Shown here in pieces: positions 18,592 through 27,755 of a DNA stretch of 64,000 bases. The notes beneath the pieces were generated by a model, which saw only the letters and a list, made by a program, of their open reading frames with translations, did not search any database and was not told the DNA's origin. This stretch comes from Craterilacuibacter sp. RT1T (lineage in GTDB: Bacteria > Pseudomonadota > Gammaproteobacteria > Burkholderiales > Chromobacteriaceae). The translations under genes and the position numbers were made by a program. The stretch is taken from the NCBI RefSeq assembly GCF_023502145.1, contig NZ_JAMFLI010000002.1:186001-250000 (forward strand), given 5' to 3'. The number at the start of each line of letters is the position of its first letter. The stretch's first letter is position 1.

Positions 18592-19649
18592 CAGGCCACC
18601 TCCTGCTCGCCGGCGTCGGCCATCAGGCGCGCGAGCACCGTGTAGCCGCCGTTGCAGGTGTCCATCTCGAAGCCTTCGGGCAACAGCCCGCGATCGGCGA
18701 ACAGCTTGCCCAGGCGCGCCATGATCAGCGCGAGGCGGGTGGCGGCGAGCATCTCGAACCACGGCAAGCCGGCGGCGGACAGGCCGCTGGCGGCCTCCCA
18801 GCAGGCGATGGTTTCTGCGCGGGAGGGCAGGTGGGGAAGGCGGGGCGTGCCGTAGCCCTCGCATAGCGAGCAATCGAGTACCAGGAACCAGGCCAGGTCC
18901 TCGCGCGCGTCGCCGATATGCGCGCCTTCCCAGTCGAGCGCGGCCTCGACGTGGCCTGCCTCGCCGAACACCAGGTTGCCCAGCTTGGCGTCGCCCCATA
19001 CCAGGGAGGCGTCGCCCGCGTGCGGGCGGTTGGCGGCAAGCCAGGCAAGCGCGCGGCGGATCAGCGGGTAGGGGCGCGCCTGCGCCTCGGTCCAGTCGAG
19101 GAAGGCCGCCAGTTCCGCCAGTTGCGCCGCGAGCGGGTCGGCGTCCGGCGCGAGCCAGGCGAGGCCGGTGGCGCGCCAGTTCACGCGCGCAACCTGCGCG
19201 CAAGCGGTCACGCCGGCAAACCAGTGGCTGCGCAGCGCTTCGGGCGACAGCTCCGCCAGCCAGCCCTCGACATGGTATTGCGGGTTCTCGTTCGGCACGC
19301 GCCCCGCCACGCGCCGCATCAGGTAGAAGGGGCGGCCGATGAACGAGGGATCTTCCTCGTAGCCGATGAGTGCGGGCACCGGCACTTCGCTGTGCGCCAG
19401 CGCAGCCATCACCCGGTACTGCAAGGAGAGGTCGTAGTGCGGGAACAGCGCGTCGCCCGCGGGGGCGGTACGCAGCACCATGGCCCAGTCTTGCCGCCGA
19501 CCATCGACGGTGAGCGTCGCGTCGACCAGCCAGGTCTCGTTCGAGTAGCCCTGCGCGGGCGGCGTCACCCGGCCAACTTCGGGCGCGCTGCCCGGGTAGC
19601 GGCCGGCGAGCCAGCCTTCGAGGGCGCGGGCGAGCGTCACGGGCTGCAT
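18591..19649 (-). CDS. APH-family phosphotransferase
   Basis: A 352-residue kinase-fold protein of the aminoglycoside phosphotransferase superfamily, in the branch linked to acyl-CoA dehydrogenase and lipid catabolic operons (fused to FadE in eukaryotic ACAD10/11). Nucleotide-binding N-lobe contains QGYSNETW and the lysine-equivalent region WAMVLRT; the catalytic loop is VWGDAKLGN (D220, N225), with WGD replacing the usual HGD as is common in this branch, and the metal motif is DWEGAHIGD (D239). ACAD10/11-type kinases phosphorylate a 4-hydroxyacyl-CoA; a similar hydroxyl-phosphorylating step is an attractive idea here. It overlaps the GMC oxidoreductase gene by 13 bases. Confidence 0.8.
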   Translation of the reverse strand: MQPVTLARALEGWLAGRYPGSAPEVGRVTPPAQGYSNETWLVDATLTVDGRRQDWAMVLRTAPAGDALFPHYDLSLQYRVMAALAHSEVPVPALIGYEEDPSFIGRPFYLMRRVAGRVPNENPQYHVEGWLAELSPEALRSHWFAGVTACAQVARVNWRATGLAWLAPDADPLAAQLAELAAFLDWTEAQARPYPLIRRALAWLAANRPHAGDASLVWGDAKLGNLVFGEAGHVEAALDWEGAHIGDAREDLAWFLVLDCSLCEGYGTPRLPHLPSRAETIACWEAASGLSAAGLPWFEMLAATRLALIMARLGKLFADRGLLPEGFEMDTCNGGYTVLARLMADAGEQEVA

Positions 19650-21277
19650 GCGGCCTCCTCTTGTTTAGCAGCGCTGCGCGAGCCGTCGCGCCCGGCAATC
19701 AGCGCGGCCGCGCGTTCGCCTATCATGATCGCGGTCGCGTTGGTGTTGCCCGAGATCAGCCGCGGCATCACCGACGCATCGGCGACGCGCAGACCCTCGA
19801 CGCCGCGCACGCGCAGCTCGAGGTCGACCACCGAGCGCGCGTCCGGCCCCATCCGGCAGGTGCCGACCGGGTGGTGGCCGGTCTGTCCGCCGCGGCGGGC
19901 GAAGTCGATCAGCGCGTCGCGATCGCGCACATCCGCGCCCGGGTAGACTTCGGCCGCGAGCAGGGGGGCGAGCGAGGGCGCGGCGGCGATGCGGCGCGCC
20001 CACTCGATGCCGGCGAGCGTGGTGTCGACGTCGTAGTCGGTGCTCAGGTAGTTGAAGCGCAACTCGGGCTTGCCCGCCGGGTCGCCCGCGCGCAGCGACA
20101 GCGTGCCGCGCGAAGTCGGCCGGCACACATTGGGCGCGATGGTGAAGCCTGGCCAGCGGTGCAGGGCCTTGTGCTCGCCGTCCAGTTCGCCCGACACCGG
20201 CAGCAGGTGGTACTGCAGGTCGGGGCGGGTCAGTTCCGGGCGGCTCCTGAGGAAGATGCCGACTTCGGCCGCCGGCATCGTCATCGCGCCCTTCTTGCGC
20301 CACAGGTAGCGCAGCACTTCGCCGAGCACCCGGACGCCGCCCAGCTTGTGGTTGAGCGAAGGCGCACCGTCCTTGAGCCGCCACATCAGCGGCAGCACCA
20401 GGTGGTCCTGCAGGTTCTCGCCGACTTCGGGCGCGTCGCAAAGCAGCTTGATGCCGGCGCGCGCAAGCGCACCGGCCGGACCGACGCCGGAGCGCATCAG
20501 CAACTGCGGGCTGCCGACGGCGCCTGCGCAGAGGATGATCTCGCGGCCGGCACGCACCTGCCGGCGCTGCGAACCCTTGCGGTACTCGATGCCGACCGCC
20601 CGGCGCCCGTCAAACAGTACGCGGTCCACTTCGGCGCCGGTGAGCACAGTCAGGTTCGCGCGCGGCGACGCAAGATAGGCGTGCGCGGTGGATACCCGGC
20701 GGGCGTCCGCCAGCGTCGCCTGGTAGTAGCCGACGCCTTCCTGGCGCGCGCCGTTGAAATCATCCGTCTGCGGGATGCCGGCCTCGACCGCCGCGTCGAT
20801 CAGCGCCCTGGCCAGCGGTGTCGGGTCGACCTGGTTGGCGATCCGCCACGGCCCTGCGTGCCCGTGCGCGTCGCCTGACAGGTCGCGGTTGTTCTCGGCG
20901 CGCAGGAAGTAGGGCTCGACGTCCCGCCAGCCCCAGCCCGTGCAACCCTCGCGCGCCCAGTCGTCGTAGTCTTCGCGCTGGCCGCGCACGAAGAGCAGGC
21001 CGTTGATCGACGAGCTGCCGCCGAGCACCTTGCCGCGCGGCAGGTCGATCTGCCGGCCGGCCAGACCCGGCTCGGGCTCGCTCTGGTACGACCAGTTCAG
21101 CGGATGGCCCGGTCGTTGGGTGACGCCCCAGCCGGCGGGCATCTCGACGATCAGCTTGCGGTGGTCGCCGCCCGCTTCGACCAGCAGGACGTTCAGCCGG
21201 CTGTCCTCGGCGAGGCGCGCGGCAAGCGCGGCGCCGGCGCTGCCGGCGCCGACAACGATATAGTCTGGAGCGGGCAT
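19637..21277 (-). CDS. GMC-family FAD oxidoreductase (alcohol dehydrogenase-like)
   Basis: A 546-residue flavoprotein of the glucose-methanol-choline family. It begins with the FAD-binding GAGSAGAALAARL (8-20), carries the first GMC signature around LPRGKVLGGSSSINGL (79-94) and the second GAVGSPQLLM-type signature (about 253-262), and ends with HHPVGTCRMG (H468/H469) and SGNTNAT with N511, the catalytic histidine-asparagine pair. It would oxidise an alcohol to aldehyde or ketone, plausibly the product of the P450. Length is normal for choline-dehydrogenase-like enzymes. Near-zero spacing to neighbours indicates operon membership. Confidence 0.92.
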   Translation of the reverse strand: MPAPDYIVVGAGSAGAALAARLAEDSRLNVLLVEAGGDHRKLIVEMPAGWGVTQRPGHPLNWSYQSEPEPGLAGRQIDLPRGKVLGGSSSINGLLFVRGQREDYDDWAREGCTGWGWRDVEPYFLRAENNRDLSGDAHGHAGPWRIANQVDPTPLARALIDAAVEAGIPQTDDFNGARQEGVGYYQATLADARRVSTAHAYLASPRANLTVLTGAEVDRVLFDGRRAVGIEYRKGSQRRQVRAGREIILCAGAVGSPQLLMRSGVGPAGALARAGIKLLCDAPEVGENLQDHLVLPLMWRLKDGAPSLNHKLGGVRVLGEVLRYLWRKKGAMTMPAAEVGIFLRSRPELTRPDLQYHLLPVSGELDGEHKALHRWPGFTIAPNVCRPTSRGTLSLRAGDPAGKPELRFNYLSTDYDVDTTLAGIEWARRIAAAPSLAPLLAAEVYPGADVRDRDALIDFARRGGQTGHHPVGTCRMGPDARSVVDLELRVRGVEGLRVADASVMPRLISGNTNATAIMIGERAAALIAGRDGSRSAAKQEEAACSP

Positions 21278-21278
21278 C

Positions 21279-21977
21279 TCAGTCCTCCTTGATCGCTAGC
21301 GCGAAGGCGTCGACGCTGCGGCCGGTACGCGCGCGGTTGACCGGCGCGCCCGGGTCGGCGTGGCCGAAGGAGACGCCGAACAGCAGCTGCCAGCCTTGTT
21401 CGATGCCGAACTCGGCGCGCACGAGGTCGGGGTGGAAGCTCAGCGCGGTCTGCGGGCAACTGGCGAGGCCTTCGGCGGCGAGCGCGAGCATGAAGGTCTG
21501 CGCGCACATGCCAAGGTCGGCCGCTTCGCGTGTGCCAAAACCCGGCGCGAGGAAGAAGAAGGCCACGTGCGGCGCGCCGAAGAACGCGTAGTTCTGCATG
21601 AACTGGTAGGTACGGGCGGCCTTGTCGTCGCGCGCGATGCCGGCGGCGCCGTACAGCGCCTCGGCCGCGCCGAGCTGGCGCTCGCGCCAGACGCCTTCGT
21701 AGCGGCCGTCGTAGGGCAGGTCAGGCGCCATGCGCCCGGCGGCCATCTCGGCGCCGATGGCGGCCGCAAGGCGGTCGCGGCACGCACCGGATGCGATGGC
21801 GATGCGCCAGGGCTGGGTGTTGCAGTTGGACGGTGCCTGGCAGGCGAGCGCGGCGAGGCGTGCTATCGTCCCGCGCGGCAGTGCCTGGGGCAGGAAGGCG
21901 CGCGTGGCATGGCGCGCGGCCACGACCTGTCCGAAAACGGCCGCGCCGTTCGGGTGGATTGCTTCGGGTGCCGACAT
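21279..21977 (-). CDS. Nitroreductase-family oxidoreductase
   Basis: A 232-residue FMN-dependent nitroreductase-fold enzyme (R-H-A-T-R-A-F near the N-terminus for FMN phosphate, QAPSNCNTQPW for the isoalloxazine contact, and GLASCPQTAL plus the C-terminal arginine). The ATG at 21977 is preceded by GGATGGAGG; a longer open frame upstream runs antisense to the enoyl-CoA hydratase region and is not used. In catabolic operons these enzymes often reduce quinones, enones or nitro groups; the true substrate is unknown. It starts 25 bases after the enoyl-CoA hydratase stop. Confidence 0.87.
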   Translation of the reverse strand: MSAPEAIHPNGAAVFGQVVAARHATRAFLPQALPRGTIARLAALACQAPSNCNTQPWRIAIASGACRDRLAAAIGAEMAAGRMAPDLPYDGRYEGVWRERQLGAAEALYGAAGIARDDKAARTYQFMQNYAFFGAPHVAFFFLAPGFGTREAADLGMCAQTFMLALAAEGLASCPQTALSFHPDLVRAEFGIEQGWQLLFGVSFGHADPGAPVNRARTGRSVDAFALAIKED

Positions 21978-22002
21978 GTCTACCTCCATCCTTCGCGGCG
22001 CG

Positions 22003-22794
22003 CTAGCGGCCGCGCCACAGCGGTTTGCGTTTTTCGTTGAAGGCACGGATGCCCTCGACCACGTCTTCGCTTGCGCGCATGCGCTCGAGCGCCGGGTAGC
22101 CGCCGCTGTCCTGCAGGGCGATCGCTGTTTCAAGCGGCAGCGCAAGCCCCGCCTCGACGCAGGCCTTGGTCGCCCTGAGCGCGAGCGGCGCGCCAGCACT
22201 CAGCCGGCGGCACCAGCGCGCGACGGTCTCCTCGAGCGCGGCCGCGTCGGCGACCTCGTTGACCAGACCCCACTCGCAGGCGGTCGCCGCGTCTATGCTC
22301 TGGCCGGTGAGCAGCATCTGCATCGCGCGCTTGCTGCCGATCTGGCGGGGCAGGCGGTGCATGCCGCCGGCGAAGGCGACCGCGCCTATCATCGGCTCGG
22401 GCAGGCCGAAGCGCGCGTTGTCGCGAGCGACGATGATGTCGCAGGCCAGCGCGATCTCGAAGCCGCCGCCCATGGCGACGCCCTCGACAACGGCCAGGAG
22501 CGGCTTGTCGAGGCCGTGGCGGCTGGTGAGTCCGCCGTAGCCTGAGGGTGGAACCTTGTACTCGGCCTTGCCCTCAAGCGCGTCCTGCATCGCGCGGATG
22601 TCGCCGCCCGCCGAGAAGGCCTCGCCGCCGGCGCCGCGCACCACGGCGAGCCACAACTCGTCGTCCGCCGCGTAGCGGTCGAAGGCGGCGCTCATCAGCG
22701 CATGGGTTTCCGGGTCGAGCGCGTTCATGCACTCGGGGCGGTTGATGGTGACGGTCAGTACGCGGCCGTCGACGCGGGTGAGCACCTTGCTCAT
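22003..22794 (-). CDS. Enoyl-CoA hydratase/isomerase family protein
   Basis: A 263-residue crotonase-fold enzyme adding water across an enoyl-CoA double bond (or isomerising or cleaving it). Oxyanion-hole segments FSAGGDIRAM (60-69) and AMGGGFEIALACD (about 106-118) are present, and the LPEPMIGAVAFAGGM segment (131-145) carries the catalytic glutamate of the LPE motif. Its ATG overlaps the stop of the acyl-CoA synthetase gene by four bases. With the FadB-like protein also present, this may be a second, substrate-specific hydratase. Confidence 0.9.
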   Translation of the reverse strand: MSKVLTRVDGRVLTVTINRPECMNALDPETHALMSAAFDRYAADDELWLAVVRGAGGEAFSAGGDIRAMQDALEGKAEYKVPPSGYGGLTSRHGLDKPLLAVVEGVAMGGGFEIALACDIIVARDNARFGLPEPMIGAVAFAGGMHRLPRQIGSKRAMQMLLTGQSIDAATACEWGLVNEVADAAALEETVARWCRRLSAGAPLALRATKACVEAGLALPLETAIALQDSGGYPALERMRASEDVVEGIRAFNEKRKPLWRGR

Positions 22795-24383
22795 GCCGTC
22801 GCACCAGCCGCTTCGGCGCGCTCGCGCGCCCAGCGGTAGTTGGCCTTGCCGGCGACCGAACGGGAGAGCTCGGCCTCGAACACGATGGTGCGCGGGATCT
22901 TGTAGCCGGCGAGATGCGCGCGGCAGTGCGCGGCGAGGAGCGCCGCGTCCTCCCTGCCCGGCGCGCGGCGCAGGCTGACCACCGCGGCGACGCGTTGCCC
23001 CCAGCGCTCATCGGCGACGCCGACCACCAGCGCGTCGGTGACGTCCGGGTGGCGGCGCAGCACGTCCTCGACTTCCTCGGGGAATACCTTCTCGCCGCCG
23101 GTGTTGATGCACTGCGAGCCGCGGCCGAGCAAGGTCGCCGTCCGGCCATCCGCCTCCAGCCGGGCAGCGTCACCCAAGAGCGCGTAGCGCACGCCATCGA
23201 GCACGATGAAGGTGTCGGCGGTCTTCCTGGCGTCGCCCCAGTAGCCGACCGGCACGTGGCCGGAGCGGGCGAGGATGCCGGTCTCGCCCGGCGCGACGCG
23301 CGCGCGCCCGTCCGGCGTCAGCACCGTGAGTGTGGCGTCCAGCGTTAGCTTCATCAGCCCGTCGCCGTCCGGACGCGGCCCCTGCCCGATGATGCCGCCT
23401 TCGCTGGTGCCGTAGCCGTTGCCCATCTGCGCGTTCGGCATGTAGACCTTGATCGCGTCCTGCAGGTGGCGGGCGATCGGCGCGCCGCCCGAGCCGAATA
23501 CATACATGGCCGACAGGTCCCAGCGGCCCGGGTGGGCTTCGAGCGCGTCGCGGATCGGCATCGCCATCGCGTCGCCGACGATCGCGCTGATATTGACCTT
23601 TTCCTTCGCCATCACGTCGAGCACATGGCAGGCGTCGAAATGGAGCTTGTCGGAGCACACCACGGTCTGCCCGGCGTAGAGCGCGCACAGCGTCGCCCAC
23701 ATCGCCGCGCCGTGCATCATCGGTGCGACCGGCATGAAGCGCAGCGCCGGCGCGCCCTTGGCGTAGCCGGCCAGCTCTTCGGCGCTCGCCACCGGCTGGC
23801 CGGAGCGGCGGTAGAGGTCGCCGCCGCCCAGCGCGCCGAAAAAGAGCGCCGCGTGCGGCCACATCACGCCCTTGGGCATGCCGGTGGTGCCGCCGGTGTA
23901 GAGCAGCATCAGGTCGTCGCCGCTGCGCCCTTCTGACGGAGCGGGCAGCGCTGCGCAGGCGAGCGCTGTTTCCAGCGCGTCGCCGGTGGCAATCGCCGTG
24001 TGCAGGGTGGGGAAGCGCGACAGCAGCGGCTCGACGGCAGGGGCGAGCGACGCGTCGTAGACGAGCGCGGAAAGCTTCGCGTTGTCGAAGATGTAGGCGA
24101 GCTCGTCGGCGACGTAGCGGTAATTGATGTTGACCGGCAGCGCGCCGAGCTTGCACGCGGCGAAGAAGGTCGCCAGATAGTCGGCGCCGTTGTAGAGCAG
24201 CAGCCCGACGGTGTCGCCGCGTTTGACGCCGCGGGCGGCCAGGTGCGAGGCAAGGCGCTCGGCGCGCGCCTCCAGCGCCGCGTAGCTGGTGCGGGCATCG
24301 CCCGCCACCAGCGCGAGCCGGTCGGGGACAGCGGACGCGACCGCCGAAAAGAGGTCGGCGAGGTTGAAACGGGTTTGCGACAT
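22791..24383 (-). CDS. Acyl-CoA synthetase (AMP-forming)
   Basis: A 530-residue member of the ANL superfamily that activates a carboxylic acid to its CoA thioester with ATP. The AMP-binding P-loop LLYTGGTTGMPKGV lies near residues 171-184, the A5-like motif GNGYGTSEGG in the middle, and the C-terminal hinge and CoA segment contain GGEKVFPEEVED and the catalytic lysine in SVAGKANYRW. The arrangement is typical of FadD3/FadD17-type synthetases used for side chains or rings of complex lipids. The ATG at 24383 has CCGGAGGAAG upstream; longer frames are not used. Operon member. Confidence 0.92.
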   Translation of the reverse strand: MSQTRFNLADLFSAVASAVPDRLALVAGDARTSYAALEARAERLASHLAARGVKRGDTVGLLLYNGADYLATFFAACKLGALPVNINYRYVADELAYIFDNAKLSALVYDASLAPAVEPLLSRFPTLHTAIATGDALETALACAALPAPSEGRSGDDLMLLYTGGTTGMPKGVMWPHAALFFGALGGGDLYRRSGQPVASAEELAGYAKGAPALRFMPVAPMMHGAAMWATLCALYAGQTVVCSDKLHFDACHVLDVMAKEKVNISAIVGDAMAMPIRDALEAHPGRWDLSAMYVFGSGGAPIARHLQDAIKVYMPNAQMGNGYGTSEGGIIGQGPRPDGDGLMKLTLDATLTVLTPDGRARVAPGETGILARSGHVPVGYWGDARKTADTFIVLDGVRYALLGDAARLEADGRTATLLGRGSQCINTGGEKVFPEEVEDVLRRHPDVTDALVVGVADERWGQRVAAVVSLRRAPGREDAALLAAHCRAHLAGYKIPRTIVFEAELSRSVAGKANYRWARERAEAAGATA

Positions 24384-24408
24384 GGGTCTTCCTCCGGAGT
24401 TTTTATGG

Positions 24409-25560
24409 TCAGTTGCCGCGCTGGCAATCGGCTTCGGTGAAGCCCGCCTCGGCGTAGAGCCGCGCATTGTCCTCGCCCAGCCGTGGCGCCTCGCGGCGCA
24501 CTCCGAAGGCGTGACCGCTGATCGAAAACGGCGGGCATAGCCCGGGGTAGGCGCCAAACAGCGGGTGCTCGGCCGCGAAGGCGACGCCGCGCGCGCGCGC
24601 GTCGGCCTGCGCTTCCTCTAGCGTCAGCACCGGGCTTACGCAGGCGTCCAGCCCTTCGAGCCTGGCTATCCATGCAGCGAGCGGCAGCTGGCGGATCTCG
24701 TCGGCGAGCTCGGCGCGCGCCGCGCGGCCGGCCTCGCCCGAGAGGTGGCCGCGCGCAATCAGGTCTTCGCGGCCGATGCGCTGGCAGAACGCCTGCCAGA
24801 ACTTGAATTCGACCGCGCCGACCGCCAGGTGGCGCTCGTCGGCCGTGCGGTAGACGCCGTAGCTGGCCAAGGCCCCGGCGAGGAAGTCCTCGCCACGCGG
24901 CAGCTTGCCGCCGGCGGCGGCAAGCCCGGCAAACGCCGGGACATTGAGCACGGTCGCGCTGTCGGCCATCGCGACCTCGACGCGCCGCCCGGCGCCGCCG
25001 CGCGCGACGTCAAACAGCGCAGCCAGCACGGCTACTGCCGCGGATAGGGCGCCGCCGGCGATGTCGGCCAGCGGGAAGTTGCCGCTGACGGGGTCTTCGC
25101 CTGCCGCGCCGTTCTGGTCGAGGGTGCCGGCGAGCGCCTGATAGTTGAGGTCGTGGCCGGCAAGCATGCTGCGCGCGCCGCTTGCGCCGTAGCCGGTGAC
25201 CGAGCAGTAGACGAGCTTGGGGTTGACCGCGTTGAGCGCGTCCCAACCGAGGCCCAGCCTGTCCATTACGCCGGGGCGGAAGCCCTCGATCAGCACGTCG
25301 GCGCCGCGCACGAGCGAGACGAGCAGCGCGCGCCCTTCGTCGGTCTTCAGGTCGACCGCGAGCGAGCCCTTGTTGCGCGAGAGCATGCAAAAGAGGGCGG
25401 AGAACTCGGCCTGGCCCATGCCGCGGGCGGCGTCCCCCCCCTTGGGCGGCTCCACCTTGATCACCTCGGCGCCGAGGTCCGCCAGCTGCAGCGTGCACAG
25501 CGGGCCGGGCAGCAGTTGCGTCAGGTCGAGCACCCTGACGCCGGCAAGCGGCGCGCTCAT
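24409..25560 (-). CDS. CaiB/BaiF-type CoA-transferase (racemase-like)
   Basis: A 383-residue class III CoA-transferase family protein, close in pattern to alpha-methylacyl-CoA racemases: starts with GVRVLDLTQLLPGP, has EVIKVEPPKGGD, NPKLVYCSVTGYG and GHDLNYQALAG with D137 matching the catalytic aspartate. Such enzymes either move CoA between acids or epimerise 2-methyl branched acyl-CoA before beta-oxidation, which would suit a branched terpenoid or steroid-like chain. Its ATG overlaps the FadB-like stop by four bases (ATGA). Confidence 0.9.
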   Translation of the reverse strand: MSAPLAGVRVLDLTQLLPGPLCTLQLADLGAEVIKVEPPKGGDAARGMGQAEFSALFCMLSRNKGSLAVDLKTDEGRALLVSLVRGADVLIEGFRPGVMDRLGLGWDALNAVNPKLVYCSVTGYGASGARSMLAGHDLNYQALAGTLDQNGAAGEDPVSGNFPLADIAGGALSAAVAVLAALFDVARGGAGRRVEVAMADSATVLNVPAFAGLAAAGGKLPRGEDFLAGALASYGVYRTADERHLAVGAVEFKFWQAFCQRIGREDLIARGHLSGEAGRAARAELADEIRQLPLAAWIARLEGLDACVSPVLTLEEAQADARARGVAFAAEHPLFGAYPGLCPPFSISGHAFGVRREAPRLGEDNARLYAEAGFTEADCQRGN

Positions 25561-27746
25561 CGTGCTTCTCCCTTGCGCCTGGCCGGCGGCGTGAGCGCCC
25601 GCTTGCCGTAGAAGCTTTGGCCGGAGCGCGCCATCTGGTAGACGAGTTCGGGTAGCGCGTAGCGCTCGGCCGACACGTCGCGTGCCAGTTGCTCGCTGCG
25701 TTCGATCAGGCGGGGCATGCCCAGCGTATCCATCGCGGCGAACGGGCCGCCCAGATAGGCCGGGAAGCCGACGCCGAGACAGGCGCCGACGTCGCCGTCG
25801 GCCGCGTCCAAGAGCACGCCGTCCGCCATGCAGCGCGCGGCGTCCACCAGTTGCGCGTAGAGCATGCGCGCCTTCACCTCTTCGAGTGAGGGCTGGTTTT
25901 CGGCCCGCGGCCAGATGTCGGCGAGGCCCGGCCACAGCCGCTTGCCGGCCGCGTCGTAATCGTAGAAGCCCTGTCCGTTCTTGCGGCCGTGGCGGCCGTG
26001 GCGGACGACGAGCTCGCTGATTACCGGCACCGACGCGCCCGGCTTGTAGCCGGGGCCGCCGTCACGCGCGCGCTGCAGGGCCCCCTTGTAGGCGAGGTCC
26101 AGCCCGACCTCGTCTGAGATGGCGAGCGGGCCGACCGGGTAGCCGACCAGACGGGCTGCCTGTTCGATCAGCGCGGGCGCGACACCTTCTGCGACCATGG
26201 CGACGCCCTCGTTGATGAAGGCGCCGATAAAGCGGCTGGTGAAGAAGCCCGGGCTGTCGTTGACGAGGACGGGGGTCTTGCCCAGCTGGGCGACAAAATC
26301 GAGCGCGTGCGCGAGCGCCTCGTCCGAGGTGTCGTCGCCGCGGATCACCTCGACCAGCGGCATGCGCTCGACCGGCGAGAAGAAGTGCAGGCCGATGAAC
26401 GCGTCCTTGCGCGCGAGGGTGGAGGCCAGGCCGGTGATCGGCAGCGCGGAGGTGTTCGACGCGAGCACCGCGCCCGGTGCGAGCGCCGCTTCGGCGCGGG
26501 CGAACACCTCGGCCTTCACCGCGCGGTCTTCGAACACCGCCTCGACGACCAGCGACGCGCCGTCGAGCAGCGCGTAGTCGGTGGCGGACACGATGCGCGC
26601 GAGCGTCGCGTCCATTTTCTCCTGCGTGCTGCGGCCCTTTTCGACGTCGCGTGCGAGGCGGCTGCGCGCGTAGTCCTTGCCCTTGTCGGCGGCCGCCTGG
26701 TCGCGGTCGATCAGCACGACGTCGACGCCGGCCTCTGCGGCCACTAGCGCGAGCCCCGCACCCATCAGGCCCGCACCCAGCACGCCGACCTTGCGGTGGA
26801 CGCGCCGCTCGACGCCCTGCGGGCGGTGCATCAGGCGGTCGGCCTTGCCCTTGTTGATGAACAGGGTGCGGATCATATTGCCGGCGACCGGGTCGAGGTT
26901 CAGCTTGACGAAGTACTTGCACTCGATGTCGAGCGCCTTGTCCATCGGCAACTGCATGCCCTCGTACAGGCAGGACAGGATGGCTTGCGGGGCGGGCAGG
27001 TTGTAGAGCGTGCCCGCGCCGGTTGCCGCGTTGCTGCCGAGGAAAAGCTGCGCGATGGCGGGCTCCAGCGGGCTTTGCCCGCCGGGGACGCGAAAGCCCT
27101 TGCGGTCCCACGCCTTGGTCGGGTCGGGGCTGCCCAGCAGCCAGGCGCGGGCGGTTTCGAGCAAGTCTTCGGCCGGCACCACCGCGTCGACCAGGCCCAT
27201 CTCCAGCGCCGCCTGCGCCTTCAGTTGGCTGCCCTGCAGCAACAGCGGCAGCGCGCGCGCGACGCCCAGCATGCGCAGCAGGCGCTGGGTGCCGCCGGCG
27301 CCCGGCAGCAGGCCGACGCCGACCTCGGGCAGGCCGACGCGCAGGCTGCGCACGTCGGCCGCGCAACGGTAGTGGCAGGCAAGCGCGATCTCGAAGCCGC
27401 CGCCGAGCGCGGCGCCGTTCAGCGCGCACGCGAAGGGTTTGCCGCCGGTTTCGATGCGGCGCAGCAGCGCCGAGAACGGGCGGCATTCGGCGTACAGCGT
27501 CGCCGCGTCCTTGGGTTCGGCGAGCGACGCCTCCAGCGTCTTGAGGTCGGCGCCGGCGACAAACGATGACTTGGCCGAAGTGAGCAATACCCCCTTGACC
27601 GCGTCGTCGGCGAGCGCCGCGTTCACATGGTGTTCGAGGCCGTCGATGAAATGGCGGTCCATCACGTTGGCCTGCGCGTCAGGCTGGTCGATGGTCAGCG
27701 TCAGGATGCCGTCGGCGGCGAGTGCGCGCTTGAAGTAGTCGATCAT
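25557..27746 (-). CDS. FadB/FadJ-like bifunctional enoyl-CoA hydratase / 3-hydroxyacyl-CoA dehydrogenase
   Basis: A 729-residue two-activity beta-oxidation enzyme. Residues 1-200 are a crotonase domain (FVAGADLKTLE, NGAALGGGFEIALAC, and LPEVGVGLLPGAGG with the catalytic glutamates); residues about 318-495 are the NAD-binding 3-hydroxyacyl-CoA dehydrogenase domain (VGVLGAGLMGAG, then HFFSPVERMPLVEV); residues about 500-720 are the helical C-terminal domain (NDSPGFFTSRF, GYPVGPLAISDEVGLD). It forms the multienzyme complex with the thiolase encoded nine bases upstream. Complete, no anomalies. Confidence 0.95.
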   Translation of the reverse strand: MIDYFKRALAADGILTLTIDQPDAQANVMDRHFIDGLEHHVNAALADDAVKGVLLTSAKSSFVAGADLKTLEASLAEPKDAATLYAECRPFSALLRRIETGGKPFACALNGAALGGGFEIALACHYRCAADVRSLRVGLPEVGVGLLPGAGGTQRLLRMLGVARALPLLLQGSQLKAQAALEMGLVDAVVPAEDLLETARAWLLGSPDPTKAWDRKGFRVPGGQSPLEPAIAQLFLGSNAATGAGTLYNLPAPQAILSCLYEGMQLPMDKALDIECKYFVKLNLDPVAGNMIRTLFINKGKADRLMHRPQGVERRVHRKVGVLGAGLMGAGLALVAAEAGVDVVLIDRDQAAADKGKDYARSRLARDVEKGRSTQEKMDATLARIVSATDYALLDGASLVVEAVFEDRAVKAEVFARAEAALAPGAVLASNTSALPITGLASTLARKDAFIGLHFFSPVERMPLVEVIRGDDTSDEALAHALDFVAQLGKTPVLVNDSPGFFTSRFIGAFINEGVAMVAEGVAPALIEQAARLVGYPVGPLAISDEVGLDLAYKGALQRARDGGPGYKPGASVPVISELVVRHGRHGRKNGQGFYDYDAAGKRLWPGLADIWPRAENQPSLEEVKARMLYAQLVDAARCMADGVLLDAADGDVGACLGVGFPAYLGGPFAAMDTLGMPRLIERSEQLARDVSAERYALPELVYQMARSGQSFYGKRALTPPARRKGEAR

Positions 27747-27755
27747 GGCGGGGCC

